A DNA stretch of 64,000 nucleotides from Planctomycetia bacterium (GCA_015075005.1 JABTVC010000001.1:1426001-1490000); one strand, 5' to 3'. Shown: positions 17,691 through 27,216, numbered from the stretch's first letter. Translations and numbers: made by a program. The notes: a model not told the origin generated them from the letters alone.

Positions 17691-18453
17691 ACAGCCAACG
17701 ATGGTAAAGATTTACGCTATTGCAGAAGAATCTCCGGGCGTAAAGACATTCTTCTTCAAATGGAACCTCCTTTTTGATCCCGGGCAGTTTGTCATGGTTT
17801 GGATACCGGCCCTCGATGAAAAACCCTTTACCATATCTTATATGCAAAAAGACATTATGGGCATCTCCGTTTTAAAAAGGGGCGCTTTTACCAATGCGTT
17901 GCATGCGAAAAAAACGGGTGATATCATTGGGATACGTGGCCCTTATGGCAAGGGATTTCGTTTGCACACGAACTCCAATGCATGCGTTGTGGGGGGTGGA
18001 ATTGGAATGGCCTCTCTGGCAACTGTGGTTGACAGATCCAGTGATGTGATTGTCATACAAGGGGCAAGAACCGCTTCAGAGATAATTTATCAAAAACGTT
18101 TTCAAGGGATGAAGTTGTGTACCGAAGATGGTACTGCCGGTTTTAAGGGCACATCGGTCGATTTACTCAGGGAATTATTAAAAACACATAATCTCAACAA
18201 GGTCTATACTTGTGGTCCGGAGAAGATGCTATATAAAGTTTTTGAGTTGTGCAAAAACCACGGTATCGATTGCGAAGTATCTTTGGACAGATACATGAAA
18301 TGTGGTTTTGGCATCTGTGGACAATGTGACTGCAGTGGCCAACGGGTATGTGTAGATGGACCCGTTTTTACTACCCTGGAGTTAAACACATTGGAAGACT
18401 TTGGCAAGACCACCATATTAAAAACCGGTGAAAGGGTTAAGCTACGAATTTAG
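17683..18453 (+). CDS. pyrK: Dihydroorotate dehydrogenase B, electron-transfer subunit PyrK
   Basis: About 256 residues. It carries FAD and a 2Fe-2S cluster and passes electrons from PyrD. Visible: FDPGQFVMVWIPALDEKPFT followed by IS (FAD-binding), GIRGPYGKGF, the nucleotide-binding VVGGGIGMASLATVV and TCGPEKML, and the cluster ligands in CGFGICGQCDCSG with a later VCVDGPVF. I prefer the ATG at 17683, overlapping the pyrD stop by eight bases; ATG 17701 is also possible. The overlap implies coupling with pyrD. Confidence 0.94.
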   Translation: MLEQPTMVKIYAIAEESPGVKTFFFKWNLLFDPGQFVMVWIPALDEKPFTISYMQKDIMGISVLKRGAFTNALHAKKTGDIIGIRGPYGKGFRLHTNSNACVVGGGIGMASLATVVDRSSDVIVIQGARTASEIIYQKRFQGMKLCTEDGTAGFKGTSVDLLRELLKTHNLNKVYTCGPEKMLYKVFELCKNHGIDCEVSLDRYMKCGFGICGQCDCSGQRVCVDGPVFTTLELNTLEDFGKTTILKTGERVKLRI

Positions 18454-18525
18454 CATGTATGGATGATTCACACCCTTAGTAGCTTAACAGACAGATAATT
18501 TGGAACGTGCCGTGTTTGTCCTCTA

Positions 18526-19300
18526 TTATCGTAATCCACTGGTAATCAACCACCAGGCGGCTATGCTGCAAAAATATCCCAGGGCAATAACCGCAGTCCA
18601 TTTCAAATGTGAAAGAAAGGTATAATGTTCTTTACCAATGCCCATTACCGCAACGCCCGCTGCTGAATCTATGGAGAGCAAACTACCACCAACCCCCGTA
18701 GTTAGTGTAACAAGCAACCACTGATCGGTCCCCATCGCCTTATCCATTTTGAGCACAGCATACATAAGGGGGATATTGTCAAGCAATGAGGAGACACCGC
18801 CAAGGATAGTATTAGCCATGGTTGGCGCCATATTTCCATATAACGTATCCCCTATTTTGCGAAGATATCCTATATATTGCAAAGCACCAACGGCAGCCAA
18901 CACACCAAAGAAAAAAAGAAGTGTGTCATATTCTATCGCTTCCACGCTCTTAAAAAAATCTAAACGCTTAGATTTACGTCTATCTTCGGTTAGCCCTGGT
19001 TTTTTAAGGAATTTTTTTTCTCCCCAGTGCTGCATATAGTAAGAAACGAACATAAGTAATGCGGTGGTCATATTATCTGCAAAAGGTGAAATAATGAATG
19101 ACAGACAACCCGTTGTCCAGAACAATTGCCGGTAACCAAACCCCCTGGACAGCAATTTAACGCGCAGTGATTGAAAAACGTTAAGGGTTGAGAGTGCGTT
19201 GATATACGTCATGGCAACAAACAGAATGTGCCTTTGTTTGGCTGGTGATATGATGTCAAATGCTATGCCAGTATAACCGTGAAGACATCAAGGACATGTC
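18526..19300 (-). pseudogene. nhaD: Truncated NhaD-type sodium/proton antiporter
   Basis: The open frame (18526-19212, 228 residues) matches the C-terminal half of NhaD-family antiporters: FIISPFADNMTTALLM, then DTLLFFFGVLAAVGALQYIG, SSLLDNIPLMYAVLKM, and GGSLLSIDSAAGVAVMG. Full-length members have about 450 residues and ten or more membrane helices; here only about six remain. Reading upstream in the same frame gives GYTGIAFDIISPAKQRHILF and then a stop after five more codons, and an adjacent frame reads HVLDVFTVILA. So an internal deletion and at least one further lesion have removed the N-terminal part. It is probably non-functional. Confidence 0.75.
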
Positions 19301-19703
19301 TTCTTGCAGTTCTGGTTTGCTTTGTATAAGGAGAGTTTACAGCCTGGTGGGCTCGAGAGGGGCAGTGAGGGAAAATTCAATATTCCCTTTTAGGCGAGAC
19401 AAACCGTATTACGCAACCTTCACAAAATGATAAAAAATAACCCACCCCATTTGTTTTAATTTTCAACTGACGATACCATGGTATGATTAATTATTTTACG
19501 CGTTGCTCATAAAATATGAATTTGAAATTAACAAAAGGGTGGCACGGACAAACTTTGTTTGTCCGTGTTGAACTTGTAAGACATTGCCTGAAACCCCGTT
19601 AAAAAATCAGGAAGATGCCTTGCCATCAGGGACTAATACTTCTTTCTCACGGGGTAAATCACAAATTGTGAATCAATTGAGTATATGTCTCTGTCTTCTG
19701 CAT
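19301..19703. other. Intergenic gap after the RCC1 gene
   Basis: Lies between the RCC1 gene stop and the decayed nhaD end. No gene. It holds a complete family A palindrome (19541-19567). A long A-rich stretch at about 19428-19440 has no obvious role. Confidence 0.4.
19541..19567. repeat. Dispersed palindrome, family A, complete copy
   Basis: ggcacggacaaac, loop ttt, gtttgtccgtg; preceded by gggt. It is the reverse-orientation match to the copy at 4627-4655. Confidence 0.85.
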
Positions 19704-20837
19704 TTACTTACAGATTACCTGGGTTGGGATATTTCTGTTTGACGTAGAACCATCTCCCAATTGACCGTTCTTATTTAATCCCCACCCCCATAGGGTACCA
19801 TCAGATTTTAGGGTAAGACTGTGCTGTTCACCACAAGAAACGAAACTCATGTACTCAAGGTTTTTCACACGGGTGGGTAGTCCTCTATCTGTGGTAGTTC
19901 CATCACCCAACTGGCCAGAATTATTACTCCCCCACGCCCATACAGTTCCATCCGATTTCAGGACAACATTATGATCTCCACCGCTGGCAATTGCAGTGAC
20001 GTTTTTAAGCCCATCCACAGGATATGGGGTACTTCTGCTGACGGTTGAACCGTCTCCCAACTGGCTACTCTGGTTAAATCCCCACGTCATAACGGTGCCA
20101 TTATTCTTCAGGGCAATGCTGTGATCTCCTCCACAATTGATACTGATACCGTTATCAAGTCCATTTACTGAAACGGGTATTGCCCTGTCGGTGGTGGAAC
20201 CGTCTCCCACCTGGCCATACGTGTTTAGCCCCCAAGACCAGATCGTACCATCTGCCTTACGTGCAAGGCCATGATACCCTCCTCCGGCGATAGAGACAAT
20301 GTTGGTAAGCACTCTTGCCTGTACTGGCGTGCGCCTATCGGTTGTAGTCCCGTCTCCTAATTGACCGTATGCGTTTCGCCCCCAGGCCCAGACCGTTCCA
20401 TCTGACTTCAGGACGACACTATGTTGCCCCATTGTGGCAATTGCCGTAATACCACGAAGATCATTCACCTGCACAGGCGTATTCCTGCTTTTTGTTGTAC
20501 CATCCCCCAGTTGTCCTGCCCAGTTGCCTCCCCATGTCCAGACCGTGCCGTCCGTCTTCAAGGCAATACTGTGCCACACACCTCCTGCAATTGCAGCGAC
20601 ATTGCCCAATTCCTTTACCTGTACCGGTGTTTTTCTGTCGGTATTTGTTCCATCGCCAAGCTGACCGTGGATATTTAATCCCCACGCCCACACGGTACCG
20701 TCTGATTTCAAAACCAGGCTATGAAAACCACCGCATGATATCTGCACGATTGTCGATGCGGAGGCAACCATGCCAGGAAGCAGACACAGGATAAGCGAGA
20801 TTACAAGACCGTATATAACGTTAAGTCTGGTGTGCAT
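19704..20837 (-). CDS. Secreted RCC1-repeat beta-propeller protein
   Basis: 377 residues. A signal peptide (about 1-28, ending MVASAS) is followed by seven consecutive RCC1 repeats of about 50 residues that fill the rest, enough for one closed seven-bladed propeller. Each repeat has the core [11 protein letters not shown], then GQLGDGT and TDR.TPVQV. The repeats are similar enough at DNA level to have arisen by recent tandem duplication. No other domain or anchor is present, so it should be a free periplasmic or exported binding protein. Partner and role are unknown. It stands alone, among decayed genes. Confidence 0.88.
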   Translation of the reverse strand: MHTRLNVIYGLVISLILCLLPGMVASASTIVQISCGGFHSLVLKSDGTVWAWGLNIHGQLGDGTNTDRKTPVQVKELGNVAAIAGGVWHSIALKTDGTVWTWGGNWAGQLGDGTTKSRNTPVQVNDLRGITAIATMGQHSVVLKSDGTVWAWGRNAYGQLGDGTTTDRRTPVQARVLTNIVSIAGGGYHGLARKADGTIWSWGLNTYGQVGDGSTTDRAIPVSVNGLDNGISINCGGDHSIALKNNGTVMTWGFNQSSQLGDGSTVSRSTPYPVDGLKNVTAIASGGDHNVVLKSDGTVWAWGSNNSGQLGDGTTTDRGLPTRVKNLEYMSFVSCGEQHSLTLKSDGTLWGWGLNKNGQLGDGSTSNRNIPTQVICK

Positions 20838-21338
20838 AAAGTATTACTCCCCCCCTTCCCAATTGGAGCCTATGGTGTAATCATAAAGGAATTTTTAGTA
20901 AAAATACAAAAACAGTAAGAAATAAAAAATAGGAATCCTCATTTAATTTATGCGGGTTTCCGGGTAGCATGGACAAACCCTGTCCCCGTATGCTTTGAGC
21001 AGGGATTGTTTGTCCGTCCTTCACTGGAAATCAAAAGCAACTATTGCAAAATATGCATCACAAAAAAAGATCCGTCCGTTCTTTTCAAAATGAACTGCGA
21101 AGTCTTAAGCCTTTTTGTAAATGGGTAAATGTTCAAATTGTGCCATTGAACCTCCATATTCCAGTTACTATGTATCAATCCCTATGAACAAAGGGTTAGC
21201 ATGAATTTTCATTTCTACCTTGTTACAACCCCCTTCGCCCCCTTTTCTAAGGGGGACTTGGTTTTGGTTGCGGCTCTGCTGCTTTGTGAATATTAATTGG
21301 TAGATGCACTTCGCTTTATCCACCCAGCACAGAATTTA
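20838..21338. other. Repeat-rich gap of about 500 bases
   Basis: No coding frame worth calling. It contains a degenerate family A copy (about 20945-21022: tttatgcgggtttccgggta, catggacaaaccctgtcc, then tgtttgtccgtcc), a ccccctt/aaggggg hairpin at 21238-21255, and a ttggttgcggct segment shared with the flgE-flgF gap. Confidence 0.55.
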
Positions 21339-21740
21339 TTATATATCGCACGGCTTATTTCCTTGAACGTTACGAATCCATGAGTCGATCAATCGTTTTT
21401 GATCTTCAGATGAAATATCCTTAATATCTATCTTATTGCCATTTATCTCCAGACTTATACTGCGTTGATTATGGCGGGTAAGCCAGGATTGTACTACACC
21501 AATGAGTGTTGTCAATACGCCGCCTGATGGAACTAACAGCAGAATCAACTTACCTCACGTAATCAGGTCGCCCGCCTTGGCTTTTGCAGGTGCTTTCCCT
21601 GATTTGACAAAATCAACACCATCCACGTCCAAACCCATAAGTTCTTCCCGTAATTGGCGGGTAATGCGCTCCTTTTCCTCGGCAACCAGTTCTGACCCAG
21701 CGTCGAGGTTAAGTAATACCCGAACCTTTTTTTCTGCCAT
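21339..21740 (-). pseudogene. EACC1-like small protein interrupted by an in-frame TGA
   Basis: Two short open frames (21555-21740 and 21339-21548) lie in the same reading frame, separated by one TGA at 21555-21557. Read through, the product has about 132 residues: KKVRVLLNLDAGSELVAEEK, ITRQLREELMGLDVDGVDFV, KSGKAPAKAKAGDLIT, stop, then GVLTTLIGVVQSWLTRHNQR and SISLEINGNKIDIKDISSED, QKRLIDSWI. That order (LTRQLRRELLELDVDSVE, a hydrophobic helix, SWL.R, a strand pair, SAEEQ..LIDA.L) is what I know of effector-associated constant component 1 (EACC1), a small subunit of bacterial conflict systems. No effector gene remains next to it. A CGA-to-TGA nonsense change would explain the break. Confidence 0.55.
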
Positions 21741-21881
21741 GGCGACACCTCTTTAATTTGTATGAAAATCCCCCGAAACTTATCTTTTTTAACACACTAT
21801 ATCAAGGTATGTTTGTGTATCATGGGTAAAGCGGAGTAAAATTTATTGTTTAAGAATAATTTGCCCGATCAGATCCTTAAA

Positions 21882-22098
21882 TTACGGTATCAGGTTTTTT
21901 ATAACATCCCACACTATTTCCCAATTTACTCCAAAATAATGGTGTATGAGTTTGTCTCTCAAACCTGCAACTTCTTTCCATTGAATCTTTGAATATTTCT
22001 CTCTAAAAGTAACTGAAGTATTTTTTGTCACCTCTCCTATTATTCCCAGGCTTCTCACGAAGTTCGGTTATAATTTTTTTAATGTCTTCTTTGGTCAT
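21882..22098 (-). pseudogene. Collapsed MNT-HepT toxin-antitoxin remnant
   Basis: From 22098 an ATG opens MTKEDIKKIITELREK, like the start of MNT-type nucleotidyltransferase antitoxins. Within a few codons this frame degenerates (KPGNNRRGDKK, stop), while the next frame reads RSLGIIGEVTKN, TFREKYSKIQWKEVAGLRDK, then LIHHYFGVNWEIVWDVIKNL and a stop at 21882. That is the C-terminal half of HepT (DUF86), including its conserved R-D-K-x-x-H-H-Y RNase-type motif. The whole nucleotidyltransferase core and the HepT N-terminus are missing, so a deletion has joined the two genes. Not functional. Confidence 0.7.
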
Positions 22099-22164
22099 CG
22101 TTACCCCATCATCGAATCCTTTATCCATCTCCCTATTATCAAAACACACTCCATAAAAATTTTA

Positions 22165-23400
22165 CTACTTTTTATACTTGCTTATCACCAGGCATGAATT
22201 ATTTCCATCGTAATCCATGGTGTTTATCAACGCATTCTGTATTTCTTTTTTAGAGGGTTTTTCTAGGATAAGATTTAAGTTGATTTCTGGATCTTTGTTG
22301 CTGTGATTGATGATGTGGGGTATTTGACCTGTGTTTATTGACATAACCGTTGAAATGACCTGCGCAGCACCGGCGGTACCGTATGACTCCCCCACATTCG
22401 ATTTGATTGCGGATATTGGTATTTGACTGCTCTCCGTGCCAAAATAAGTCTGGATTGCCTTTGCCTCAACTACATCCTGCATCTTGCATCCATGTGCGTT
22501 TGCATTGACGAAATCAACCTCTTCTTTCTTTATACCAGCGTCTTCCAGTGCATCATGCATGGCCTTTTCGGCACGACGCACCCTTACATCTGCTGGATGT
22601 TTTTTACCGCCTACAAAGGTATTACCAAAACCTTTTACCTCTGCATAGATATGGGCGCCTCTATCCAGGGCGTGCTGGAGTTCTTCCAGGATTACCACGT
22701 AACTGCCCTCTGACATGACAAAACCATTTCGTGCCTTATCAAAGGGTAAACTCACCTCCCTTGTACCATCAAGGCCTGATAACAAACCACGCAGATAAAA
22801 TATGAGATACAGATCAATGGATATCTGCTCCACACCACCAGCCACAATTACCTTCGCCATATCCCGCTGAATCATCTGAGACGCATCCCCTATGGCATCG
22901 GTACTGGACGTAAAACCTGCAGATATGGTACGTGCGAGTCCCTTCATCCTGAAGATGACAGATACGTAATTGATGGAAGAATTTAATGCGACATCATAGC
23001 TGAGCATAGGCGACAACTCTGACGGATTGTTCCTGATAATCTCGTAGAAATAATCCGTTGTCTCAGAAAAGTTGCCCAGGGACGAGCCAATGACAATGCC
23101 CATCTGATCCGAGAAGGAACCGTCCTGCGGTATCTTTGCGTCATCCAGCGCCATCTTGGCGGCAGACCCCAGGAAGCGTGTGCCTTTGTTCAGGTATTTT
23201 AAACCTTTACTGCCAAGATATATTTCGGGTTTGAGGTACCTTACTTCTCCACCGAGTTTGCATTTGTATGGAGATACGTCGAGAGAAGACATGGGTGCAA
23301 TGCCCGATTCCCCTGCAAGAAGATTATTCCAGAATGCTTCTTTACCGCATCCAAGAGGCGATACAACACCCAACCCGGTAATAACGACTCTTTTTTTCAT
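22165..23400 (-). CDS. Beta-ketoacyl-ACP synthase-like protein without catalytic residues (chain-length-factor-like)
   Basis: 411 residues of the thiolase-fold KAS family, starting MKKRVVITGLGVVSPLG. The usual nucleophile block (TACSSG) is replaced by SAGFTSSTDAIG, with Phe where Cys should be. The first His block is kept (NAHGCKMQDVVEA), but the second (KSxxGHxxGAxG) reads KSNVGESYGTAGA, Glu instead of His. It should not condense acyl chains by itself. In type II polyketide systems such a partner (chain-length factor) pairs with an active KAS, and an active KAS gene lies immediately upstream. It is last of four genes with acpS, a B12 radical SAM gene and the KAS. Confidence 0.82.
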   Translation of the reverse strand: MKKRVVITGLGVVSPLGCGKEAFWNNLLAGESGIAPMSSLDVSPYKCKLGGEVRYLKPEIYLGSKGLKYLNKGTRFLGSAAKMALDDAKIPQDGSFSDQMGIVIGSSLGNFSETTDYFYEIIRNNPSELSPMLSYDVALNSSINYVSVIFRMKGLARTISAGFTSSTDAIGDASQMIQRDMAKVIVAGGVEQISIDLYLIFYLRGLLSGLDGTREVSLPFDKARNGFVMSEGSYVVILEELQHALDRGAHIYAEVKGFGNTFVGGKKHPADVRVRRAEKAMHDALEDAGIKKEEVDFVNANAHGCKMQDVVEAKAIQTYFGTESSQIPISAIKSNVGESYGTAGAAQVISTVMSINTGQIPHIINHSNKDPEINLNLILEKPSKKEIQNALINTMDYDGNNSCLVISKYKK

Positions 23401-23487
23401 ATATTTTTCTTATACTTTATCCACAAAGACTCAAAGTGATGAAGGGAATGATGGGTTCGCTTTACCCTTCGCACAGTCAGGACAGGC

Positions 23488-24699
23488 CTAATCCATCCTG
23501 CTAAATATTGTCGTAGCATTATTACCACCAAAGGCAAAGGAATTATTTACTACGTGATCCACTTTTAACTCTCGTGCCTCATTAGGTGCATAATCGAGGT
23601 CACATTCAGGGTCGGGGGTTTCATAATTGATTGTCGGAGGCACCACTCCGTGCCTGAGTACCAGGCAGCAAACAACCGATTCTACGGCGCTCGCAGCGCC
23701 CATGAGATGACCAATCATCGATTTGGTAGAACTGCAGGGTATTTTGTATGCACCTTCGTTGAATACACGCTTTATGGCAATGGTTTCGATCTTATCGTTA
23801 TGTGGCGTGCCTGTGCCGTGGGCATTGATGTAACCAATGTCTGTTTGAGAAAGCCTTGCCATTTTTAGCGCATCAGTCATGCATTTGACTGCTCCCTCGC
23901 CTTCGGGATGCGGCGCCGTCATGTGGAATCCGTCACAACTCAGACCATAGCCCGTCATTTCTGCAATAATTGTTGCACCACGCTTTTTTGCAAATTCATA
24001 GCGTTCCATAATCAAAATACCTGCCCCTTCGCCGATCATGAGCCCCTGACGATTTTTATCAAAAGGCTGACAACGATGAGGAGTCAGCGCTTTGAGGTTA
24101 TGAAAGTGGGTAAATTCCGTTTGAGGGATCATGTCACCACCGCCAACCATTACCACATCAACCTTATTAGCCACAAGGCGGTCATACGCCCAGGCGATGG
24201 CGTGATTGCCCGACGAGCAGGCGTTCAGAGAGATCATGGCCGGGCCTTCAAAATCAAAATAGTGAGCAAGGATATTCGTAATCGAGTTTGGCGGGTAAAC
24301 TGCGGCAACGATTTTATCGAAACCGTTATCTTTTTTTGTGGTGTCTAATCGCAAACGCCTTTCAAATGGGGTTAATTCGGCTGCCAACGTCCCGATGGCG
24401 ATACCAAACCGTTCCCGATCGGATTTCTTGTCATGCAACAAACCACTTTCCCTGAGCGCCTCTCTGGCTGCGTAGTAGACATATTTATGGATGGTATTTT
24501 CCCTGATCTGATTCTCTAATTCAACGTCTAAGTGAAAATCCTTTACCTCGCAGGAACGATGTACCTTGTATTTCGAGGTATCAAAGGACTTCATCTCGTT
24601 TGCCCCGTTTCTGCCAAGAATCAATGATTCCCAGCTTTGCTTTACACCAGTCCCGATGGGTGTAACCAATCCTAAACCTGTAATTACAACCCTGGCCAT
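23488..24699 (-). CDS. fabF: Beta-ketoacyl-ACP synthase, FabF-type, catalytically complete
   Basis: 403 residues from the ATG at 24699 (AAAGG nine bases away). The Cys-His-His triad is intact: nucleophile in ISLNACSSGNHAIAWA (about 165), His in NAHGTGTPHNDKIE (about 305), and His in KSMIGHLMGAASAVE (about 340). The family end NNSFAFGGNNATTIF is present. The enzyme extends an acyl-ACP by two carbons. The downstream paralogue, about 90 bases away, has lost its triad, so the two may form an unequal heterodimer. Whether it serves ordinary or specialised lipid synthesis cannot be read directly; its neighbours favour the latter. Confidence 0.9.
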   Translation of the reverse strand: MARVVITGLGLVTPIGTGVKQSWESLILGRNGANEMKSFDTSKYKVHRSCEVKDFHLDVELENQIRENTIHKYVYYAAREALRESGLLHDKKSDRERFGIAIGTLAAELTPFERRLRLDTTKKDNGFDKIVAAVYPPNSITNILAHYFDFEGPAMISLNACSSGNHAIAWAYDRLVANKVDVVMVGGGDMIPQTEFTHFHNLKALTPHRCQPFDKNRQGLMIGEGAGILIMERYEFAKKRGATIIAEMTGYGLSCDGFHMTAPHPEGEGAVKCMTDALKMARLSQTDIGYINAHGTGTPHNDKIETIAIKRVFNEGAYKIPCSSTKSMIGHLMGAASAVESVVCCLVLRHGVVPPTINYETPDPECDLDYAPNEARELKVDHVVNNSFAFGGNNATTIFSRMD

Positions 24700-24833
24700 A
24701 GTGTTCAACCTTTAAATAAGAGAGGTCAACTATTCACTCACATCATGCGAATACGTTGACCTGTAATAACGAATAAATACGTCAGCTTTTCTTTTTTTCT
24801 ATGAAATACTTTTGATAAGAGAATTATTGGAAC

Positions 24834-26319
24834 TCATGATGATACTTCAACCGCTGTCAATTTCGCCTTTTTCCCATCCCTTTTCGATTGATTATACCGT
24901 TTTAATGCCTCATCGTAGAACCCCGATGTCTGCAATTCTTTTAAATTCTGGATCAGGTGCTGGTAAACGGACTGCCAATCCAAATTGACCCTGAAGGCAA
25001 ACATGGCGGCATTCATATTATCTTTCAGTACCTCTTTTGCATTCTGAAATCTCTGTCTCAGCACATCAGTAGCATAAATCCTGTCATACAAATATTGGAA
25101 ACCATCGATGAGTTCCTGAAGGGACATACTTTTCAGGACATAGGTTAGGTGATGAGACGTATAATACTTCCAATCCTCAGGAAAGTTGGTCCTGAAAAGC
25201 CTTTCGTCTCCATTCAATCTGTGATAAAGCGGCGTATTAATAAATGGGCATAAAATACCGCAGGTCATAATGTCGACTTGGGAATCCAGGACAAAATCAG
25301 CAACTTGTTCAAAGGTCTCCGTGGTATCGGCATCATTTCCAAAGACCATTGTCCCCCACACGGCAAGACCGTGTTTGCGGATGTTGGCTATCGCCTCAAA
25401 GTAATTTTCAATAGAGATACGCAAATTTACGTTCTTGTTCATTGTTTTCAAGGCTTCTTCGTTGATAGATTCAATCCCAATTAACATCCCAACACAGCCG
25501 CTCTTCCTCATATATTCAAGGGTTTCATCGTCCTGATAAATATTGAGTGAGGTAAAACCGAACCAGTTTTGGTAAATACCTCTTTCCACCATTCCCTTGA
25601 AAAGGTCACGAACACGCTCGTTTGACTTTTTGCTGTGTCCATAAAAATTTTCATCCGTCAGGATCAAGCCACGATATTGACCTTTTATAGATTCAAATTC
25701 GTCGAGCACGTCTTCGATGGGTCTTTCGCGATATTTTCTGCCCTGAAATTGAGGCACAGAGCAGAATTCACAGCTAAACGGACATCCGGCGGTAGTTATG
25801 ATACCTGAATACCGGTATTTATATTTATCCTTCAGATATTTTCTATCGGGCCGTAAGCCCCGATACAACTCCATGGGAGTCAGCACACCATCGTATCTTT
25901 TTTGGAGACAACCATTTTCGAAATCATTTATGATCTTTTCCCATGTCGTTACTGCTTCTCTGGTTACAACGCAATTCACATACTTTGCCGCCTCTTCCGG
26001 ATAACTCGTTGCGTGAATACCACCCATAATCACCGGTATGCCCCGTTTCCTGCATGCAGTAGCTATCTGATAAGCGCGATGGGCCTGATAACTAACCGAT
26101 GTAATACCAACCAGGTCTGCTCCACCAAAGGTAATATCCCCGTATTTTCGTCAACTGTAGCTCCTGGGTTTCATCCAGGATATCAACCTGCCAGGGTTTT
26201 GGCGTTAATACCTTGAGATAACCGAGATTTACCGGCATTTGGTTTAACACAGAGACATTCTCCTCTCCGACATTTCCAATCGGATGAGGGTTAATTAATA
26301 CAAGTCTTTTCATGAACAT
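24834..26319 (-). CDS. B12-binding radical SAM protein, frameshifted
   Basis: The reading is in two frames. Residues 1 to about 55 (26319 to about 26155) read KRLVLINPHPIGNVGEENVS and then WQVDILDETQELQLTK. One base of an A4 run (about 26150-26156) must be removed to continue YGDITFGGADLVGITSVSYQ and IMGGIHATSYPEEAA, which is a cobalamin-binding domain. The longer open piece (24834-26033) then gives the cluster motif CPFSCEFC (about residues 84-91 of that piece) with VPQFQGRKYRERP, and GTMVFGNDADT. About 494 residues in all. Family members methylate or rearrange unactivated carbons in lipid and hopanoid-type pathways. It overlaps the acpS stop by ten bases. Confidence 0.82.
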
Positions 26320-26696
26320 TCCTCTTTTTTTGGTACCAATAATACCTGGGCAATGGCATATTCCTTACAGTGCGATAATGACACAGAAATGTTGCCTATC
26401 TGTTTCTTGTTTGCCATTTCCTTTACACCTCCATAGAGATTCAAATAGGGCCTGCCCATTTCATCATTTAATAGCTCAATATCTGTCCATTTCATATTAC
26501 CAACCCAGCCAGTCCCCAAGGCCTTGAACATTGCCTCCTTTGAAGCAAAACGTGCTGCAAAATGTTGATATTTATTCTTCTTTTGCTTGCAGTACTCTAC
26601 TTCTTTTTCCGTATAAATCCTTCTTAAAAAATCCTCATTGGCCGAAAACAATCTTTCGATGCGTTTTATTTCTATAATGTCAATACCAACGTACAT
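26310..26696 (-). CDS. acpS: Holo-acyl-carrier-protein synthase AcpS
   Basis: 128 residues from the ATG at 26696, giving MYVGIDIIEIKRIERL, the standard AcpS start with its metal-binding Asp; the longer open frame to 26744 adds unrelated residues. The second motif, FAARFASKEAMFKALGTG, is complete. The enzyme transfers the phosphopantetheine arm of CoA to carrier proteins. Being first of four genes with two KAS-type genes and a radical SAM gene suggests it serves that pathway; it could also be the only AcpS of the cell. No acyl-carrier-protein gene is adjacent. Confidence 0.92.
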   Translation of the reverse strand: MYVGIDIIEIKRIERLFSANEDFLRRIYTEKEVEYCKQKKNKYQHFAARFASKEAMFKALGTGWVGNMKWTDIELLNDEMGRPYLNLYGGVKEMANKKQIGNISVSLSHCKEYAIAQVLLVPKKEECS

Positions 26697-26847
26697 AAAA
26701 ATTTTACATACTTTATAATTATATTGTAACTGCTTGTAATGCAAGCATCTATTAAATAAGCGAAAGGCATTTTACAAGGTTATAAAATTAATGTCAATGA
26801 CTATTTACCCTGCAATAAAGCAGGAGAGGAGGGGTTAAGGCTAGAAT

Positions 26848-27159
26848 CTACGGATGCACATACCCTGAATTGTATGATAAATTATATTTTTCGACGCGTT
26901 GAGACTCTTCCACATATTTTTTGCCAATAGCTACTGCCATGTCGTAGTCTGATTTTTTCAAACATGCCTGGCACTCAACATAGGTGTCGTTTAGTCGTAA
27001 ACTTGGTAAAACACCGCTTTCACCTATACGCACTCCTGTTTCGGGAGATTGTTCAACAACTTGAAAGTTACTCGTAAATATTTTAAATTTCCTAACGTTC
27101 CCACAGCTTGGACATACAAAAAATGTGTTTTTTGCCATTTTTGTCATTGTTCCTTTCAC
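26848..27159 (-). CDS. Small zinc-ribbon-like protein of unknown role
   Basis: Up to 103 residues; starts at internal methionines (residues 5 or 8) are equally plausible. Two Cys pairs, CPSC (about 19-22) and CQAC (about 68-71), suggest one zinc site bringing the ends of a small domain together. The C-terminal 30 residues are polar and end in GYVHP. I do not recognise the family. It lies about 60 bases after the DUF2325 gene on the same strand. Confidence 0.5.
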   Translation of the reverse strand: MKGTMTKMAKNTFFVCPSCGNVRKFKIFTSNFQVVEQSPETGVRIGESGVLPSLRLNDTYVECQACLKKSDYDMAVAIGKKYVEESQRVEKYNLSYNSGYVHP

Positions 27160-27216
27160 AGTGCTTTAACAAATTTACCAAATAACATGATCCCGTAAAA
27201 AATTGCATGCATTGCA

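Noticed and set aside
20421..20794. Several frames on both strands inside the RCC1 gene
   Set aside because: Shadows created by the regular repeat structure of the real gene.
21555..21557. TGA read as selenocysteine in the EACC1-like gene
   Set aside because: No hairpin of the required kind was evident and the family has no conserved Cys here; a nonsense change is simpler.
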